Positions 52,494-61,174 of a stretch of DNA of 64,000 nt are shown here, piece by piece. The translations under genes and the position numbers were made by a program. The first letter of the stretch is position 1. Each line of letters starts with the position of its first letter. The DNA is taken from positions 2,987,001 through 3,051,000 of the forward strand of contig NZ_CP098755.1 in NCBI RefSeq assembly GCF_023746555.1, in the 5' to 3' direction. Source of the DNA: Brevibacillus ruminantium. GTDB lineage: Bacteria; Bacillota; Bacilli; Brevibacillales; Brevibacillaceae. Below the pieces are notes generated by a model. The model ran no database searches. It saw only the letters and a list, made by a program, of their open reading frames with translations, and had not been told where the DNA came from.

Positions 52494-54047
52494 TCACGTG
52501 TGGAAGAGTTCACTTTCCGAGAGCGGTTCTCCCAGCTTGTTCGCACACATTTGCAGATAAAACGGTATTTCCCGGAAGTGATCGCTATGTGGCAGCACTC
52601 TGCGGAAATACTGTTCTGCCAACCGCCAATTTTCTTCTGCCATCGAAATTCGTCCCAGGTGATAACAGCCAAGCGATCGGACAAAGGTGTCCGCGTCCTC
52701 GATAAACGGCTTTGCCAGCTTCTTGGCCGCCTGGATTTCGCCCATCCACTCGTAAGCCGTGATCATGCCGGATTGTGCCAGTCTGTGGTCCCGTTCCCTT
52801 AACAAGATGGCGCGAAATACAGCGAATGCCTCGTCCACCTTTCCGTCAAAAAGGAGCATCCAGCCGTAGCTAAATTGGAAATCAAGCTGATTCGGCGCGA
52901 GACTGATCGCTTTCTTCATCAAGGTGAGCGCACGTCTGGTACCGGCAATCAGCCAAGTGTTCCAGGCTAAACCATGCCACGTCCAGCCTTCCTTTGGAAG
53001 ACGGTCGGTCAAAAAGTGATAGCATACCTGAGCACGGTGATAGTTCCCCAATGATTCATACAAAGACGCCATTTCTCGAAGGGTTTCACTGTCCAGGTTG
53101 CGATTGGGCAAACTGAGTCCCGCAGGTGCCTCGCGTTCTGCTGAAGAGTCACGCGACTGCAACGCTCTTAGTGCGCGGAGCCACAGCATTTGGGCTTCCC
53201 AGTCCTGGTCAGACTCATCCAGCACTTTTTCTACGGCATCGAGCGCCTCGTGTACATCCCCATCATTCAGATAGCATAGAGCCAGATTAAACCAGGCATC
53301 ACGGTGTTTAGGCAGGACTGCTACGGCTTCTTTGAATGCCTGGGCAGCCTCCAGCCATTGGCTTTCCTCAGCGAGGATGCAACCGATGGCATTGTAGCTG
53401 ATCGCAGTGATGGAAGGCGAGCTCGCCGATCTGCTCAACAACCGAAACTCGCGCATAGCCCCTTCCTTTTCCCCGCAAAACAGCAGGCTGTATCCGTAGT
53501 ACAAACGGCCGCTTTCCCAGTCTGGCGACGCTTGAACTAGCTCCTGAAAACAGGTTTTGGCATCCTGATACATGCGGAGATGGTAAAAGCCTTCTCCCTT
53601 CCTGAACATATGTTCGTATTCACGATGCAATTCAAGCTGCGAGTCCTTTTTCATGGTCGCCGCCGTCCCTGTGGTGGCGGTTGCCTGTCCCCCCGTTGAA
53701 GCCTCGCCGGCAAGAGCTGCTTCCGGTTCTTTGTAGGCAGTTGCTGTCTCTTCCTGCTGAGTTGTGGGTACTTTGGGTTCCGTGTCTTTCATGTCCTGGT
53801 AGACGAATTCTTGCAGGTTGTCCGCTTGTGGTTCTTCCTGGCCTTCCATCTTTTTGATCTGACGAATCGCATACGACAGTTTTTCCTCGAATTGCAGCCA
53901 CAAGTCTACGAGCCGATCACTCACTTTCCGCAGTTGGAAAAGCTGATCGGCTAGCTGGAGCTTTTCATGCTCAGATGCGTCCGGCCATTGTCTTTCAATC
54001 GTTTCTGCTTTTACTTGCAACGTGTGAAACCAATCTTCCAGCTTCAA
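52494..54047 (-). CDS. TPR-repeat protein
   Basis: A protein of about 517 residues. An N-terminal helical stretch (to about 75) and an Ala/Thr/Glu-rich linker (about 85-140) are followed by tandem tetratricopeptide repeats to the end (for example PKHRDAWFNLALCYLNDGDVHEAL). No signal or membrane segment, so it is a cytoplasmic scaffold. It lies 90 bases upstream of dinG on the same strand. I prefer TTG 54047, because AGGGGGTGG lies seven bases upstream; ATG 54083 is in frame but lies in a hairpin loop without a clear site. The ribosome site is inside a terminator stem. Confidence 0.85.
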   Translation of the reverse strand: MKLEDWFHTLQVKAETIERQWPDASEHEKLQLADQLFQLRKVSDRLVDLWLQFEEKLSYAIRQIKKMEGQEEPQADNLQEFVYQDMKDTEPKVPTTQQEETATAYKEPEAALAGEASTGGQATATTGTAATMKKDSQLELHREYEHMFRKGEGFYHLRMYQDAKTCFQELVQASPDWESGRLYYGYSLLFCGEKEGAMREFRLLSRSASSPSITAISYNAIGCILAEESQWLEAAQAFKEAVAVLPKHRDAWFNLALCYLNDGDVHEALDAVEKVLDESDQDWEAQMLWLRALRALQSRDSSAEREAPAGLSLPNRNLDSETLREMASLYESLGNYHRAQVCYHFLTDRLPKEGWTWHGLAWNTWLIAGTRRALTLMKKAISLAPNQLDFQFSYGWMLLFDGKVDEAFAVFRAILLRERDHRLAQSGMITAYEWMGEIQAAKKLAKPFIEDADTFVRSLGCYHLGRISMAEENWRLAEQYFRRVLPHSDHFREIPFYLQMCANKLGEPLSESELFHT

Positions 54048-54099
54048 AAAAAGCCACCCCCTGTGAGGCGTGTGTAGTCTCATTGTCTCACAAGGGGTG
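54046..54099 (-). terminator. Terminator of panBCD overlapping the next ribosome site
   Basis: A 13-base stem (54055-54067 with 54087-54099, one G-U) followed by seven U on the minus strand. The 3' arm contains the AGGGGGTGG site of the TPR gene, and the U-run contains its TTG start, so read-through transcripts would also have the start region sequestered. Confidence 0.8.
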
Positions 54100-54122
54100 T
54101 GCCTCTATGCAGTTCGCTTCAA

Positions 54123-54506
54123 TTACAAAACAGTTGCATGAATTTCTTCGGTCAAAAGCTGTGCGATCTGATTATGTTCGTCCATGATCGCTACACGGGG
54201 CTTGTGACGGCGCGCCTCTTCGTCACTCATCAATGCATAGGAAATGATGATCACGATATCTCCTGGCTGCACCAGTCGGGCTGCGGCCCCATTGAGACAA
54301 ATAACGCCACTTCCTGGCTCTCCTTCAATCACATAAGTTTCCAGCCGGGCCCCATTATTATTGTTGACGATCTGTACTTTTTCATTGGGTAAAATATCGA
54401 GAGCCTCCATGAGATTCTTGTCAATGGTGATGCTCCCGACATAATTCAAATTGGCTTCTGTGACAGTAGCCCGGTGAATTTTTGCTTTCATCATCGTACG
54501 CAGCAC
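54123..54506 (-). CDS. panD: Aspartate 1-decarboxylase
   Basis: PanD makes beta-alanine from aspartate for pantothenate. It is synthesised as a pro-enzyme that cleaves itself between Gly24 and Ser25; NYVGSITID shows the site at exactly the right place when the start is GTG 54506. That start has AAAGGGGG eight bases upstream and gives 127 residues, the standard length; longer in-frame starts would shift the cleavage site. It is the last gene of panBCD and lies 25 bases after panC. Confidence 0.97.
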   Translation of the reverse strand: MLRTMMKAKIHRATVTEANLNYVGSITIDKNLMEALDILPNEKVQIVNNNNGARLETYVIEGEPGSGVICLNGAAARLVQPGDIVIIISYALMSDEEARRHKPRVAIMDEHNQIAQLLTEEIHATVL

Positions 54507-54531
54507 GATGGAATCCCCCTTTTTCTTTGAC

Positions 54532-55392
54532 TCATAGCGTGGTGATGAGGTTGTCAATCAGCCTGGTACGGCCAAAGCGTACAGCCAGAGCGATCACAAG
54601 TTTTTGACCGGACGACACTGAATCCAGCGGGGTCAGATCAGGATATGTTAGTATCTCAATATAATCAATATCAGCCAGCGGCTCCTGCTGGATCATTTGC
54701 ACCATCTCAGCGCGTATCTCCGCTGGTAATTTGCCATCGCCGAGCAGCTCCTTCGCACGTCTGAGACTGCGGTGCAGGACGGTCGCCTGTTTCCGTTCTT
54801 CGGGAGCGAGGTATACATTTCGGGAACTCATGGCTAACCCGTCCGATTCTCGTACAATCGGGCAAGGAATGATTTCTACTGGCACCGAAAGATCACGCAC
54901 CATTTGCTCAATCACTGCTACCTGCTGCGCATCCTTTTGGCCAAAAAAGGCAAAATCGGGCTGAACGATTTGAAACAGCTTCATAACGACGGTCGCAACG
55001 CCATCAAAATGACCGGGACGTGAGCGTCCGCACAGCGGTTCCGAAACACCGGATACCGTGATATTCGTTTTTACCGCAGTGGGATACATTTCTTCCACGC
55101 TAGGGGTAAACAGCAAGTCCACACCGGCCGTGGCTGCCATCCTGCTGTCCCGCTCCAAATCCCGCGGATAGCGCTCAAAATCCTCGTTTGGACCAAATTG
55201 CAGCGGGTTGACAAAAATGCTCATGACGATCAGGTCGCAGGTCTGTTTTGCCTGCTCAACCAAACTCAGATGCCCCTCATGCAGGTAGCCCATGGTAGGA
55301 ACAAACCCGATCCGCTTACCTTGGATTCGCGCTGCTTTCAATTCGCGGCGAAGTTCCCCGATCGTTTCTACTTGCTGCAGTGTTTTCATCAT
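54532..55392 (-). CDS. panC: Pantothenate synthetase
   Basis: PanC joins pantoate and beta-alanine with ATP. The nucleotide-binding HEGH of the class I synthetase-like fold is in [10 protein letters not shown] (about 34-43), and the KMSKS-equivalent is MSSRN. The 286-residue length is typical. Two ATG codons in a row lie at the start (55392, 55389) after GGAGGA; the end of panB overlaps them by four bases. The operon order panB-panC-panD is that of Bacillus. Confidence 0.97.
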   Translation of the reverse strand: MMKTLQQVETIGELRRELKAARIQGKRIGFVPTMGYLHEGHLSLVEQAKQTCDLIVMSIFVNPLQFGPNEDFERYPRDLERDSRMAATAGVDLLFTPSVEEMYPTAVKTNITVSGVSEPLCGRSRPGHFDGVATVVMKLFQIVQPDFAFFGQKDAQQVAVIEQMVRDLSVPVEIIPCPIVRESDGLAMSSRNVYLAPEERKQATVLHRSLRRAKELLGDGKLPAEIRAEMVQMIQQEPLADIDYIEILTYPDLTPLDSVSSGQKLVIALAVRFGRTRLIDNLITTL

Positions 55393-56252
55393 GATGGTTG
55401 TTCTCCTCCCCCGTACAACTGGGAAATGACCTCTTCTTTAGCATGAAAAACGTGTTCCGGTCCAGGAAAACGGCGCTCTTTCACATCTGAAACATAGGTG
55501 CTGATCGCGTCTTTTATGGAGCCGCCAATATCTGTATAGCGTTTCACAAATTTTGGCTGTATCGAAGAAGCATAGCCGACCAGATCGTGGAATACCAAAA
55601 CTTGTCCATCACAGGCAGGTCCTGCGCCGATCCCGATCACGGGAATGTCCAGACGCGACGAGATGAGAGCTGCCACCTCCTCGGGAACGCATTCCAGCAC
55701 CAGCGAGAAAATCCCTGCCTCCTGTAGTACCTCTGCCTCTTCCATCAATCGACGCGCCGCTTCAACATCGCGGCCTTGCACTTTGAAACCGCCCAGTTGA
55801 TGAACAGCCTGCGGAGTCAAGCCGATATGACCCATGACGGGGATACCTGCCTGCACACAGCGTGTGACAAGAGGGGCCAGTTCTTTGCCGCCCTCCATCT
55901 TGACTGCTTTCGCCAGCCCTTCTTGCAGGAGTCGGCCAGCGTTTTTCACGCCTTCCTCCACTGTTCCGTGATAGCTGAGAAAAGGGAGATCAGTTACCAC
56001 AAAGGTTCTGTTGGCTGCCCTCGTAACGGCCTTGGAATGGTGCAGCATATCCGCCATCGTGACAGGCAAGGTCGAGTCATACCCAAGTACAACCATACCC
56101 AGTGAATCTCCCACGAGGATCATGTCGGCCCCTGCTTCCTCGGCAAGCTTGGCTGAAGGATAATCATAGGCTGTAATCATGGCGATAGGTTCGCCCGCAT
56201 GTTTTTTTGCGCGCAGATCCGCTGTCGTGATCGGCGCCAGGTTGTTTGCCAT
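55389..56252 (-). CDS. panB: 3-methyl-2-oxobutanoate hydroxymethyltransferase
   Basis: PanB makes ketopantoate from alpha-ketoisovalerate and methylene-tetrahydrofolate. Key residues are in MITAYDYPSA, LVGDSLGMV and GHIGLTPQAVHQLGGFK, which carry the magnesium and substrate ligands. ATG 56252 follows AGGTGGGAGAG; longer frames to 56360 run back through a terminator hairpin and are ruled out. Length 287. The 286-base gap before it contains an RNA leader and terminator, so expression is probably attenuated. Confidence 0.97.
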   Translation of the reverse strand: MANNLAPITTADLRAKKHAGEPIAMITAYDYPSAKLAEEAGADMILVGDSLGMVVLGYDSTLPVTMADMLHHSKAVTRAANRTFVVTDLPFLSYHGTVEEGVKNAGRLLQEGLAKAVKMEGGKELAPLVTRCVQAGIPVMGHIGLTPQAVHQLGGFKVQGRDVEAARRLMEEAEVLQEAGIFSLVLECVPEEVAALISSRLDIPVIGIGAGPACDGQVLVFHDLVGYASSIQPKFVKRYTDIGGSIKDAISTYVSDVKERRFPGPEHVFHAKEEVISQLYGGGEQPS

Positions 56253-56300
56253 CTCTCTCCCACCTCTACATGCGCCCTTTCCCATGTGACCCGTACGGAA

Positions 56301-56336
56301 ACAAAAAAACCTTCTCGCCGAAATAGGGAGAAGGTT
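56301..56336 (-). terminator. Terminator directly upstream of panB (attenuator candidate)
   Basis: Nine-pair stem AACCTTCTC with GAGAAGGTT (56328-56336 and 56308-56316) followed by seven T on the minus strand, only about 50 bases before the panB ATG. A terminator in this position must be bypassed for panBCD to be expressed from upstream. Confidence 0.8.
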
Positions 56337-56445
56337 GTCCACACAAAAGAAACGTAACACGATACGTGTGTGTCATAGGATTCCTTCTGTCTCGGTCCAC
56401 ACAGGCTCTGAGCAGATTGTTGTCCATAGCATTGCACAAGAATGA
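56337..56445 (-). promoter_or_regulatory. Structured leader of panBCD, possible attenuation control
   Basis: The interval holds small hairpins (CACGTATCGTG and a TGTGTG/CACACA pairing). On the transcript, AGAAGG (complement of 56383-56388) can pair with the CCTTCT of the downstream terminator arm, which gives a possible antiterminator. An extended -10-like TGCTATGGA lies at 56423-56431. A pan-type regulatory RNA is known upstream of panB in some Firmicutes, but I cannot confirm a match here. Confidence 0.4.
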
Positions 56446-56529
56446 AAAGAAAAAACTCCATGCTGGGTTGCTCTAAAAAACAAGAGTGCCGTTCGGAAAA
56501 CCGATACAGCCTCCACCCCATGGAGTATA
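56446..56529 (-). terminator. Complex hairpin/terminator after birA
   Basis: An eight-base closing stem (56455-56462 with 56519-56526, ACTCCATG type) encloses two further hairpins, TCGG-AAAA-CCGA (56493-56504) and CTCT/AGAG (56471-56486), and is followed by a U-run. It should end the mgsA-to-birA transcript, but is more elaborate than needed for that. Confidence 0.6.
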
Positions 56530-56538
56530 CCAGAAAAA

Positions 56539-57522
56539 TTAGGAATTTGCACGATAATTGACATCGGCGGAGTATACCTTGTGCCGCTTGCCGGTAGTGT
56601 CTTCCAGGATCAAAACACCCTCTTCGTCCAGCCCGATTGCCTTGCCTTCCAGTGTTTGCTGGATGGTACTGACCGTGATCCATCGGCCAATCGTATAGGA
56701 ATGCTGCTCCCACTCCATCTTTACACGCTCAAAGCCCTCTCGCAGATAATGATCATATTCGGCTTCAAAATTCTCGCAAAAGCGCTGGATAAACGGGATT
56801 CGTTTGAGTGGCTTGCCGGATTCGATCCGCAGGGAGGTGGCGATGGCCGACAACTCTGGCGGGATGTCTTCGCTGGTCATATTGGCGTTGATCCCTATAC
56901 CGATGACCAGATAATTAACCCGATCAGATTCCGCGTTCAGCTCGGTTAGCACGCCGCTCACCTTTTTATCCCCGATAAAAATATCATTGGGCCACTTGAT
57001 CTTGGGCCCAACACCCGTCTCTTCCCAAATCGTTTTTGCCAAGACGACTGCGGTCAATAATGTCATCTGTGGTGTTTTTGACAGCGGAATCTCCGGGCGA
57101 ATGATGAGACTCATCCAGATGCCGGAGCCCTTCGGCGAGTGCCAAGGCCGTCCCAGACGCCCCCTGCCCCCTGTCTGCTGTTCTGTGATGACGAGTGTCC
57201 CTTCCGGCGCTCCTTTGCTTGCCGCCTCATGGGCCAGTGGCTGCGTGGAGATGACGCTGTCGTGCGCCAGCACCTTCTGCCCGATCCGATACGTCCCCAA
57301 GCCCGCACGAACCTCTTCTGCAGACAGTCGATCGGGTGCGGCAAGCAGTCGGTAGCCTGACTTGCGCACGGCCTCCACTTCATATCCGTCTTTTCGCAGT
57401 TCCTCAATATGCTTCCAAATCGCTGTTCTGGAGCAGCCACAGCTCTGGCTCAGCTCTTCTCCAGAGATAAACTCCCCTGGTTTGCGATGGAAAGCCTTGA
57501 TAATCTCTTCTTTAATGTTCAT
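56539..57522 (-). CDS. birA: Biotin-protein ligase / biotin repressor
   Basis: A 327-residue bifunctional protein that attaches biotin to carboxylases and represses biotin genes. An N-terminal winged helix (about 1-65, SGEELSQSCGCSRTAIWKHI) shows it is a group II enzyme with regulatory function. The ligase domain has GGRGRLGRPWHS (about 113-124) and KWPNDI, then the small C-terminal domain. ATG 57522 has GAGG nine bases upstream and overlaps the end of cca by eleven bases. Confidence 0.96.
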   Translation of the reverse strand: MNIKEEIIKAFHRKPGEFISGEELSQSCGCSRTAIWKHIEELRKDGYEVEAVRKSGYRLLAAPDRLSAEEVRAGLGTYRIGQKVLAHDSVISTQPLAHEAASKGAPEGTLVITEQQTGGRGRLGRPWHSPKGSGIWMSLIIRPEIPLSKTPQMTLLTAVVLAKTIWEETGVGPKIKWPNDIFIGDKKVSGVLTELNAESDRVNYLVIGIGINANMTSEDIPPELSAIATSLRIESGKPLKRIPFIQRFCENFEAEYDHYLREGFERVKMEWEQHSYTIGRWITVSTIQQTLEGKAIGLDEEGVLILEDTTGKRHKVYSADVNYRANS

Positions 57523-58735
57523 GTCGGGCAACCTCTTTCCTCGCTTCCTCAAGCAATGCCTCCGGCGTATTGGGCAACTGATAAAACGCCGTTTGCTCCC
57601 ACAAATGCTGCAGCAGATCGTGAACCCACTGCCCGGGCTTTTTGCTCAGCTGTGTATACAGATCATGTCCGTTTAGCGCCAGCTCCTGAACGGATTTGAC
57701 TGGCATTTGTTCATAGATTTGCATAAGAGCATTGGCTATATCTCTATCCGGCTTGTTTTTCCAGCATGCCTGGAGAAGAGCGTTTAACTCCGTGCAAAAC
57801 TGCCAGCCTCTCTCCAGCAGGTGGGATTGCCAATCGATATTTTGCGGCACATCCCATTTCGGGTGAATGTCTGCCAGCGTCTGCACGAGGGCACAGATCA
57901 ATTCTTTGTCCCGCTTGGACAGCTTCAACTCCAGGCATGCCTGTCTGGCTTCCTCGTAGAGAAAACCAGCCGCATACATCAGCAAAGCCCATTTATGAGG
58001 TAAATTCGGTAGCGCGGCAAGACGGTCGGATTGGCCCTTGGCTTTTGCAAAGAGTGTTTGTAAACGCGGCCATGCCTGAAGGGCTGCAGTCTCGACGATC
58101 AACGCAGTCCCGACGGCGGGCGCAGGGCTTTCCAGCATTTTTTGCAATTCTTCGCGGATTCTCTCAATCGCAATATGTTGGAGCAGCTCCGCTGTCCCTT
58201 TCATCGCAGCCAAAGTCTTCTCTTCAATACGAAAGTTGAGCTGGGCTGCAAACCGAACCGCCCGCAAGATACGAAGCGCATCCTCGCGAAATCGCTGTTC
58301 AGGATGGCCAACAGCGCGAATAAGCCCGTTCTTCAGATCACTCAAACCATGAAACGGGTCCACGAGCACTCCATATCGATCCATCGCCATCGCATTCATG
58401 GTGAAATCTCTGCGCTCCAGATCAAGCTGCAGCTCCGAGACGAAGTTGACTTCCTTCGGCCTGCGAAAATCTTCGTACTCGCCTTCTGTCCGATAGGTAG
58501 TCACTTCAAAAAGACTCCCGCCTTCTTTCACGGAAACCGTTCCATGCTTCAGCCCGGTGGGCACATGTTGGGGAAATAGGCGCATCACGTCGCCAGGATG
58601 GGCATTTGTGCATATATCTATATCATGCACCGGTCTATTGAGCAGCCAGTCGCGGACGCAGCCACCGACAAAATAAGCCTCATACCCGCTTTCCTCCAGC
58701 GTTTTCAGGATGTTTTCAGCCAAACTCTTTCCCAC
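57512..58735 (-). CDS. cca: CCA-adding tRNA nucleotidyltransferase
   Basis: A 407-residue class II enzyme that builds or repairs the 3' CCA of tRNA without template. The head domain has GGCVRDWLL, DIDICT as the metal-binding DxD, and the RRDFTMNAMA motif; the ERIREEL motif follows in the neck. Translation begins at GTG 58735, with GGAG eight bases upstream; a longer frame to 58852 extends through a terminator and was rejected. It is followed by birA with overlap, as in Bacillus. Confidence 0.95.
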   Translation of the reverse strand: MGKSLAENILKTLEESGYEAYFVGGCVRDWLLNRPVHDIDICTNAHPGDVMRLFPQHVPTGLKHGTVSVKEGGSLFEVTTYRTEGEYEDFRRPKEVNFVSELQLDLERRDFTMNAMAMDRYGVLVDPFHGLSDLKNGLIRAVGHPEQRFREDALRILRAVRFAAQLNFRIEEKTLAAMKGTAELLQHIAIERIREELQKMLESPAPAVGTALIVETAALQAWPRLQTLFAKAKGQSDRLAALPNLPHKWALLMYAAGFLYEEARQACLELKLSKRDKELICALVQTLADIHPKWDVPQNIDWQSHLLERGWQFCTELNALLQACWKNKPDRDIANALMQIYEQMPVKSVQELALNGHDLYTQLSKKPGQWVHDLLQHLWEQTAFYQLPNTPEALLEEARKEVARHEH

Positions 58736-58835
58736 GCACGACACTCCGATTCCGTCCGCCTGCGCATAAAGGAGGCGTTGTTGATGAAATTCTTGATGGG
58801 ATTGTCCATCATGCTTGCAAAGCTCTTTCAATTGA

Positions 58836-58856
58836 CAAAAAGCGGTTCCCACCGCT
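58836..58856 (-). terminator. Hairpin between bshA and cca
   Basis: Stem AGCGGT/ACCGCT (58841-58846 and 58851-58856) with a four-base loop, then TTTTTG on the minus strand. Confidence 0.75.
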
Positions 58857-58873
58857 CTTGAATTCCGTATTTA

Positions 58874-59995
58874 TCATGATTTCTGGAGAAGATCATTGTA
58901 AAGCGCTTCGTACTCGCTCGTAATCTTCTCATGGCAAAAGGTTTCACAGGAACGCTCGATACTGCTCCGCGAGAAGCGGTCATACAGCTCTTCATCTCGC
59001 AGCAAGAGCAGCGTCTTATCTGCCATGCCCTCTACATCGCCGATCGGCCGCAAAAAGCCGCACACCTCATCCAGCACAACCTCAGGCAGTCCTCCGGCTA
59101 CGGATGCGACGACAGGGACGCCACAAGCCATAGCTTCCAGGGCAACAAGGCCAAAGCTCTCTTTTTCGGAGGGAAGTAGCATGACGTCCGCCATCGAAAT
59201 GACCTCAGCCACATCCTCTTGTTTTCCGAGAAAATGAACGTCTCCCTCCAACCCCTTCTCCGCAATTTTTTCACGAACCATGCTGAGATCAGGACCTTCA
59301 CCAATCAGAAGAAGCTTGACTGGCATCTGCCCTCGGACGCGCTCAAAGACGTCGACCACATCCTGCGCTCGTTTGACTGGACGGAAATTGGAGATATGCA
59401 TGATGATTTTTTCGCCGTTCGGAGCGAACATCCGCTTGATCTCACTTACTTCTTTTGGATAATAGCGTCTTTTGTCTACAAAATTGTATACAGGGACGAT
59501 TTCCTTTTCGACATGCAGCAGTTCCTTCGTTTGCCGAATCAGATCCTGTGAAACAGCCGTAACCAGATCACTTCTTTCGATGCCAAACTGAATCAGGCTG
59601 CTGAGGCTGGAATCGTAGCCTAGTACAGTGATATCTGTCCCGTGCAAGGTTGTAACAATTTTCAGGTGATCGCCGACCATTTGTTTTGCCAGATACGCAC
59701 ATAAGGCGTGGGGCACAGCATAATGGACATGCAACAGATCCAGCTTTTCGTTTTTGGCTACCTGAGCCATCCGATTGGCCAGCGTCAGGTCATACGGCGG
59801 ATATTTGAAGACGTCGTAATGACTGACCTCCACTTCATGATAAAAAATGTTGGGATGAAACTTGCTGAGGCGAAACGGCATACTTGACGTTATGAAATGT
59901 ACCTGATGCCCACGCTCCGCCAACAGTTTTCCCAGCTCTGTCGCTACAACGCCCGAGCCCCCCAGTGACGGATAGCAAGTAATGCCGATTTTCAT
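58874..59995 (-). CDS. bshA: N-acetyl-alpha-D-glucosaminyl L-malate synthase
   Basis: BshA is a GT4 glycosyltransferase that transfers GlcNAc from UDP-GlcNAc to malate, the first step of bacillithiol synthesis. The N-terminal glycine loop is YPSLGGSGVVATELG; the donor motif E-x7-E is in EKESFGLVALEAMACGVPV. Assignment to BshA rather than other GT4 is fixed by high similarity in these motifs and by bshB1 next upstream. I chose ATG 59995, with GAGGTG nine bases upstream, giving 373 residues. Confidence 0.96.
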   Translation of the reverse strand: MKIGITCYPSLGGSGVVATELGKLLAERGHQVHFITSSMPFRLSKFHPNIFYHEVEVSHYDVFKYPPYDLTLANRMAQVAKNEKLDLLHVHYAVPHALCAYLAKQMVGDHLKIVTTLHGTDITVLGYDSSLSSLIQFGIERSDLVTAVSQDLIRQTKELLHVEKEIVPVYNFVDKRRYYPKEVSEIKRMFAPNGEKIIMHISNFRPVKRAQDVVDVFERVRGQMPVKLLLIGEGPDLSMVREKIAEKGLEGDVHFLGKQEDVAEVISMADVMLLPSEKESFGLVALEAMACGVPVVASVAGGLPEVVLDEVCGFLRPIGDVEGMADKTLLLLRDEELYDRFSRSSIERSCETFCHEKITSEYEALYNDLLQKS

Positions 59996-60013
59996 AGGGA
60001 AATTCACCTCTTT

Positions 60014-60712
60014 TTACAAACGGTCCAGGACATAGGGTACAGCAGAAACAAATCCCTCGGCATACATAACGCCAGATTCTTGTCCGAATAACCGCTCACG
60101 ATAGGTAACCGATTCTAGATATCCGTTATTCAACGGGGTTGCAACGCTGTCTGCCTCTTGTTCAAACTGGCTTCGATAACAGCGCAGGACATTCATCTTG
60201 CCCTCGTAGACATCTGTAATGTCGACAACCACATCCGGCTTCACGGTTGAATTGATAAAGTAATACAGAAGTTTGGACGGACGATACGCAGGCAGGGACA
60301 AATTTGCGGAGTACTTGCGAATCCCGGACGAAAATACAGCCTCTCGCACAATTCGGCTGACACTCTCATGATCAGGGTGGCGGTCTTGCCAGTAGGGTGC
60401 GAGAACGACCCGCGGCCGCGTTTCGCGAATCAGGTCAACAACGCGACTGATTGCATCCTCCCTCACCTTTTCCAATCCTCTGTCAGGAAATCCGAAGTTG
60501 TAGCGTGCTGTGCTGCCCAGTATTTGATCGGCAGCCGCCGCTTCTTCTTGCCTCCGCTCCACTGTACCGTTGGAAGAAAGCTCGGCATAGGTCAAATCAA
60601 GAATGCCTACTTTCTCGCCCCGCTTGGAAGCAAGGAGCAGCGTACCTGCTGCTCCGATCTCCACATCATCAGGATGTGCGCCAATCGCCAAGATGTCTAA
60701 TTCTTTCATCAT
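60014..60712 (-). CDS. bshB1: Bacillithiol deacetylase BshB1
   Basis: A 232-residue zinc deacetylase (LmbE family) that removes the acetyl group from GlcNAc-malate. Zinc ligands are in GAHPDDVE (His13, Asp16) and HPDH near 111-114. It stands between mgsA and bshA on the same strand, with gaps of a few bases, the Bacillus order. The start has GAGGAG six bases upstream and lies three bases after the mgsA stop. Confidence 0.96.
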   Translation of the reverse strand: MMKELDILAIGAHPDDVEIGAAGTLLLASKRGEKVGILDLTYAELSSNGTVERRQEEAAAADQILGSTARYNFGFPDRGLEKVREDAISRVVDLIRETRPRVVLAPYWQDRHPDHESVSRIVREAVFSSGIRKYSANLSLPAYRPSKLLYYFINSTVKPDVVVDITDVYEGKMNVLRCYRSQFEQEADSVATPLNNGYLESVTYRERLFGQESGVMYAEGFVSAVPYVLDRL

Positions 60713-60715
60713 CGC

Positions 60716-61117
60716 TCACTCCTCGTGCACGACTTCCCGCCAATTCAGTTCCCCGCGCTCCAATGCCTTCAGCAGCACCTCGGCAGTTCCCAGATTTGTG
60801 GCAAACGGGATTTTATGGACATCGCAAAGTCTGAGCAGTGCGATAATATCCGGCTCATGCGGCTGAGCTGTCAACGGATCACGCAGGAAAATGATCAAAT
60901 CCATTTCGTTGCGTGCAATCATCGCTCCGATCTGCTGGTCTCCTCCCAATGGCCCCGAAAGAAAACGGGTGACCGAAAGCGAAGTCGCATCCATGATCTT
61001 CTGACCTGTCGTTCCTGTTGCGAACAGTTCATGCTCGTGAAAGATGTTTTCATAGGCCATTGCCAGTTGCACAATTTCTTCCTTCATGCGGTCATGGGCA
61101 ATAAGTGCAATTTTCAA
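60716..61117 (-). CDS. mgsA: Methylglyoxal synthase
   Basis: MgsA converts dihydroxyacetone phosphate to methylglyoxal and phosphate, a bypass of lower glycolysis. ALIAHDRMK (3-11) carries the catalytic region, with TGTTG and [11 protein letters not shown] for phosphate binding and the acid/base Asp in FLRDP. TTG 61117 follows GAGAGG by five bases and gives 133 residues, the family size; frames back to 61153 are poorer. Detoxification by bacillithiol, whose genes follow, fits the context. Confidence 0.95.
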   Translation of the reverse strand: MKIALIAHDRMKEEIVQLAMAYENIFHEHELFATGTTGQKIMDATSLSVTRFLSGPLGGDQQIGAMIARNEMDLIIFLRDPLTAQPHEPDIIALLRLCDVHKIPFATNLGTAEVLLKALERGELNWREVVHEE

Positions 61118-61174
61118 GCAAACCTCTCCCTTGCTGTCCATCGAATTAAACAACTGTTTAATACCTTGTGTGAA

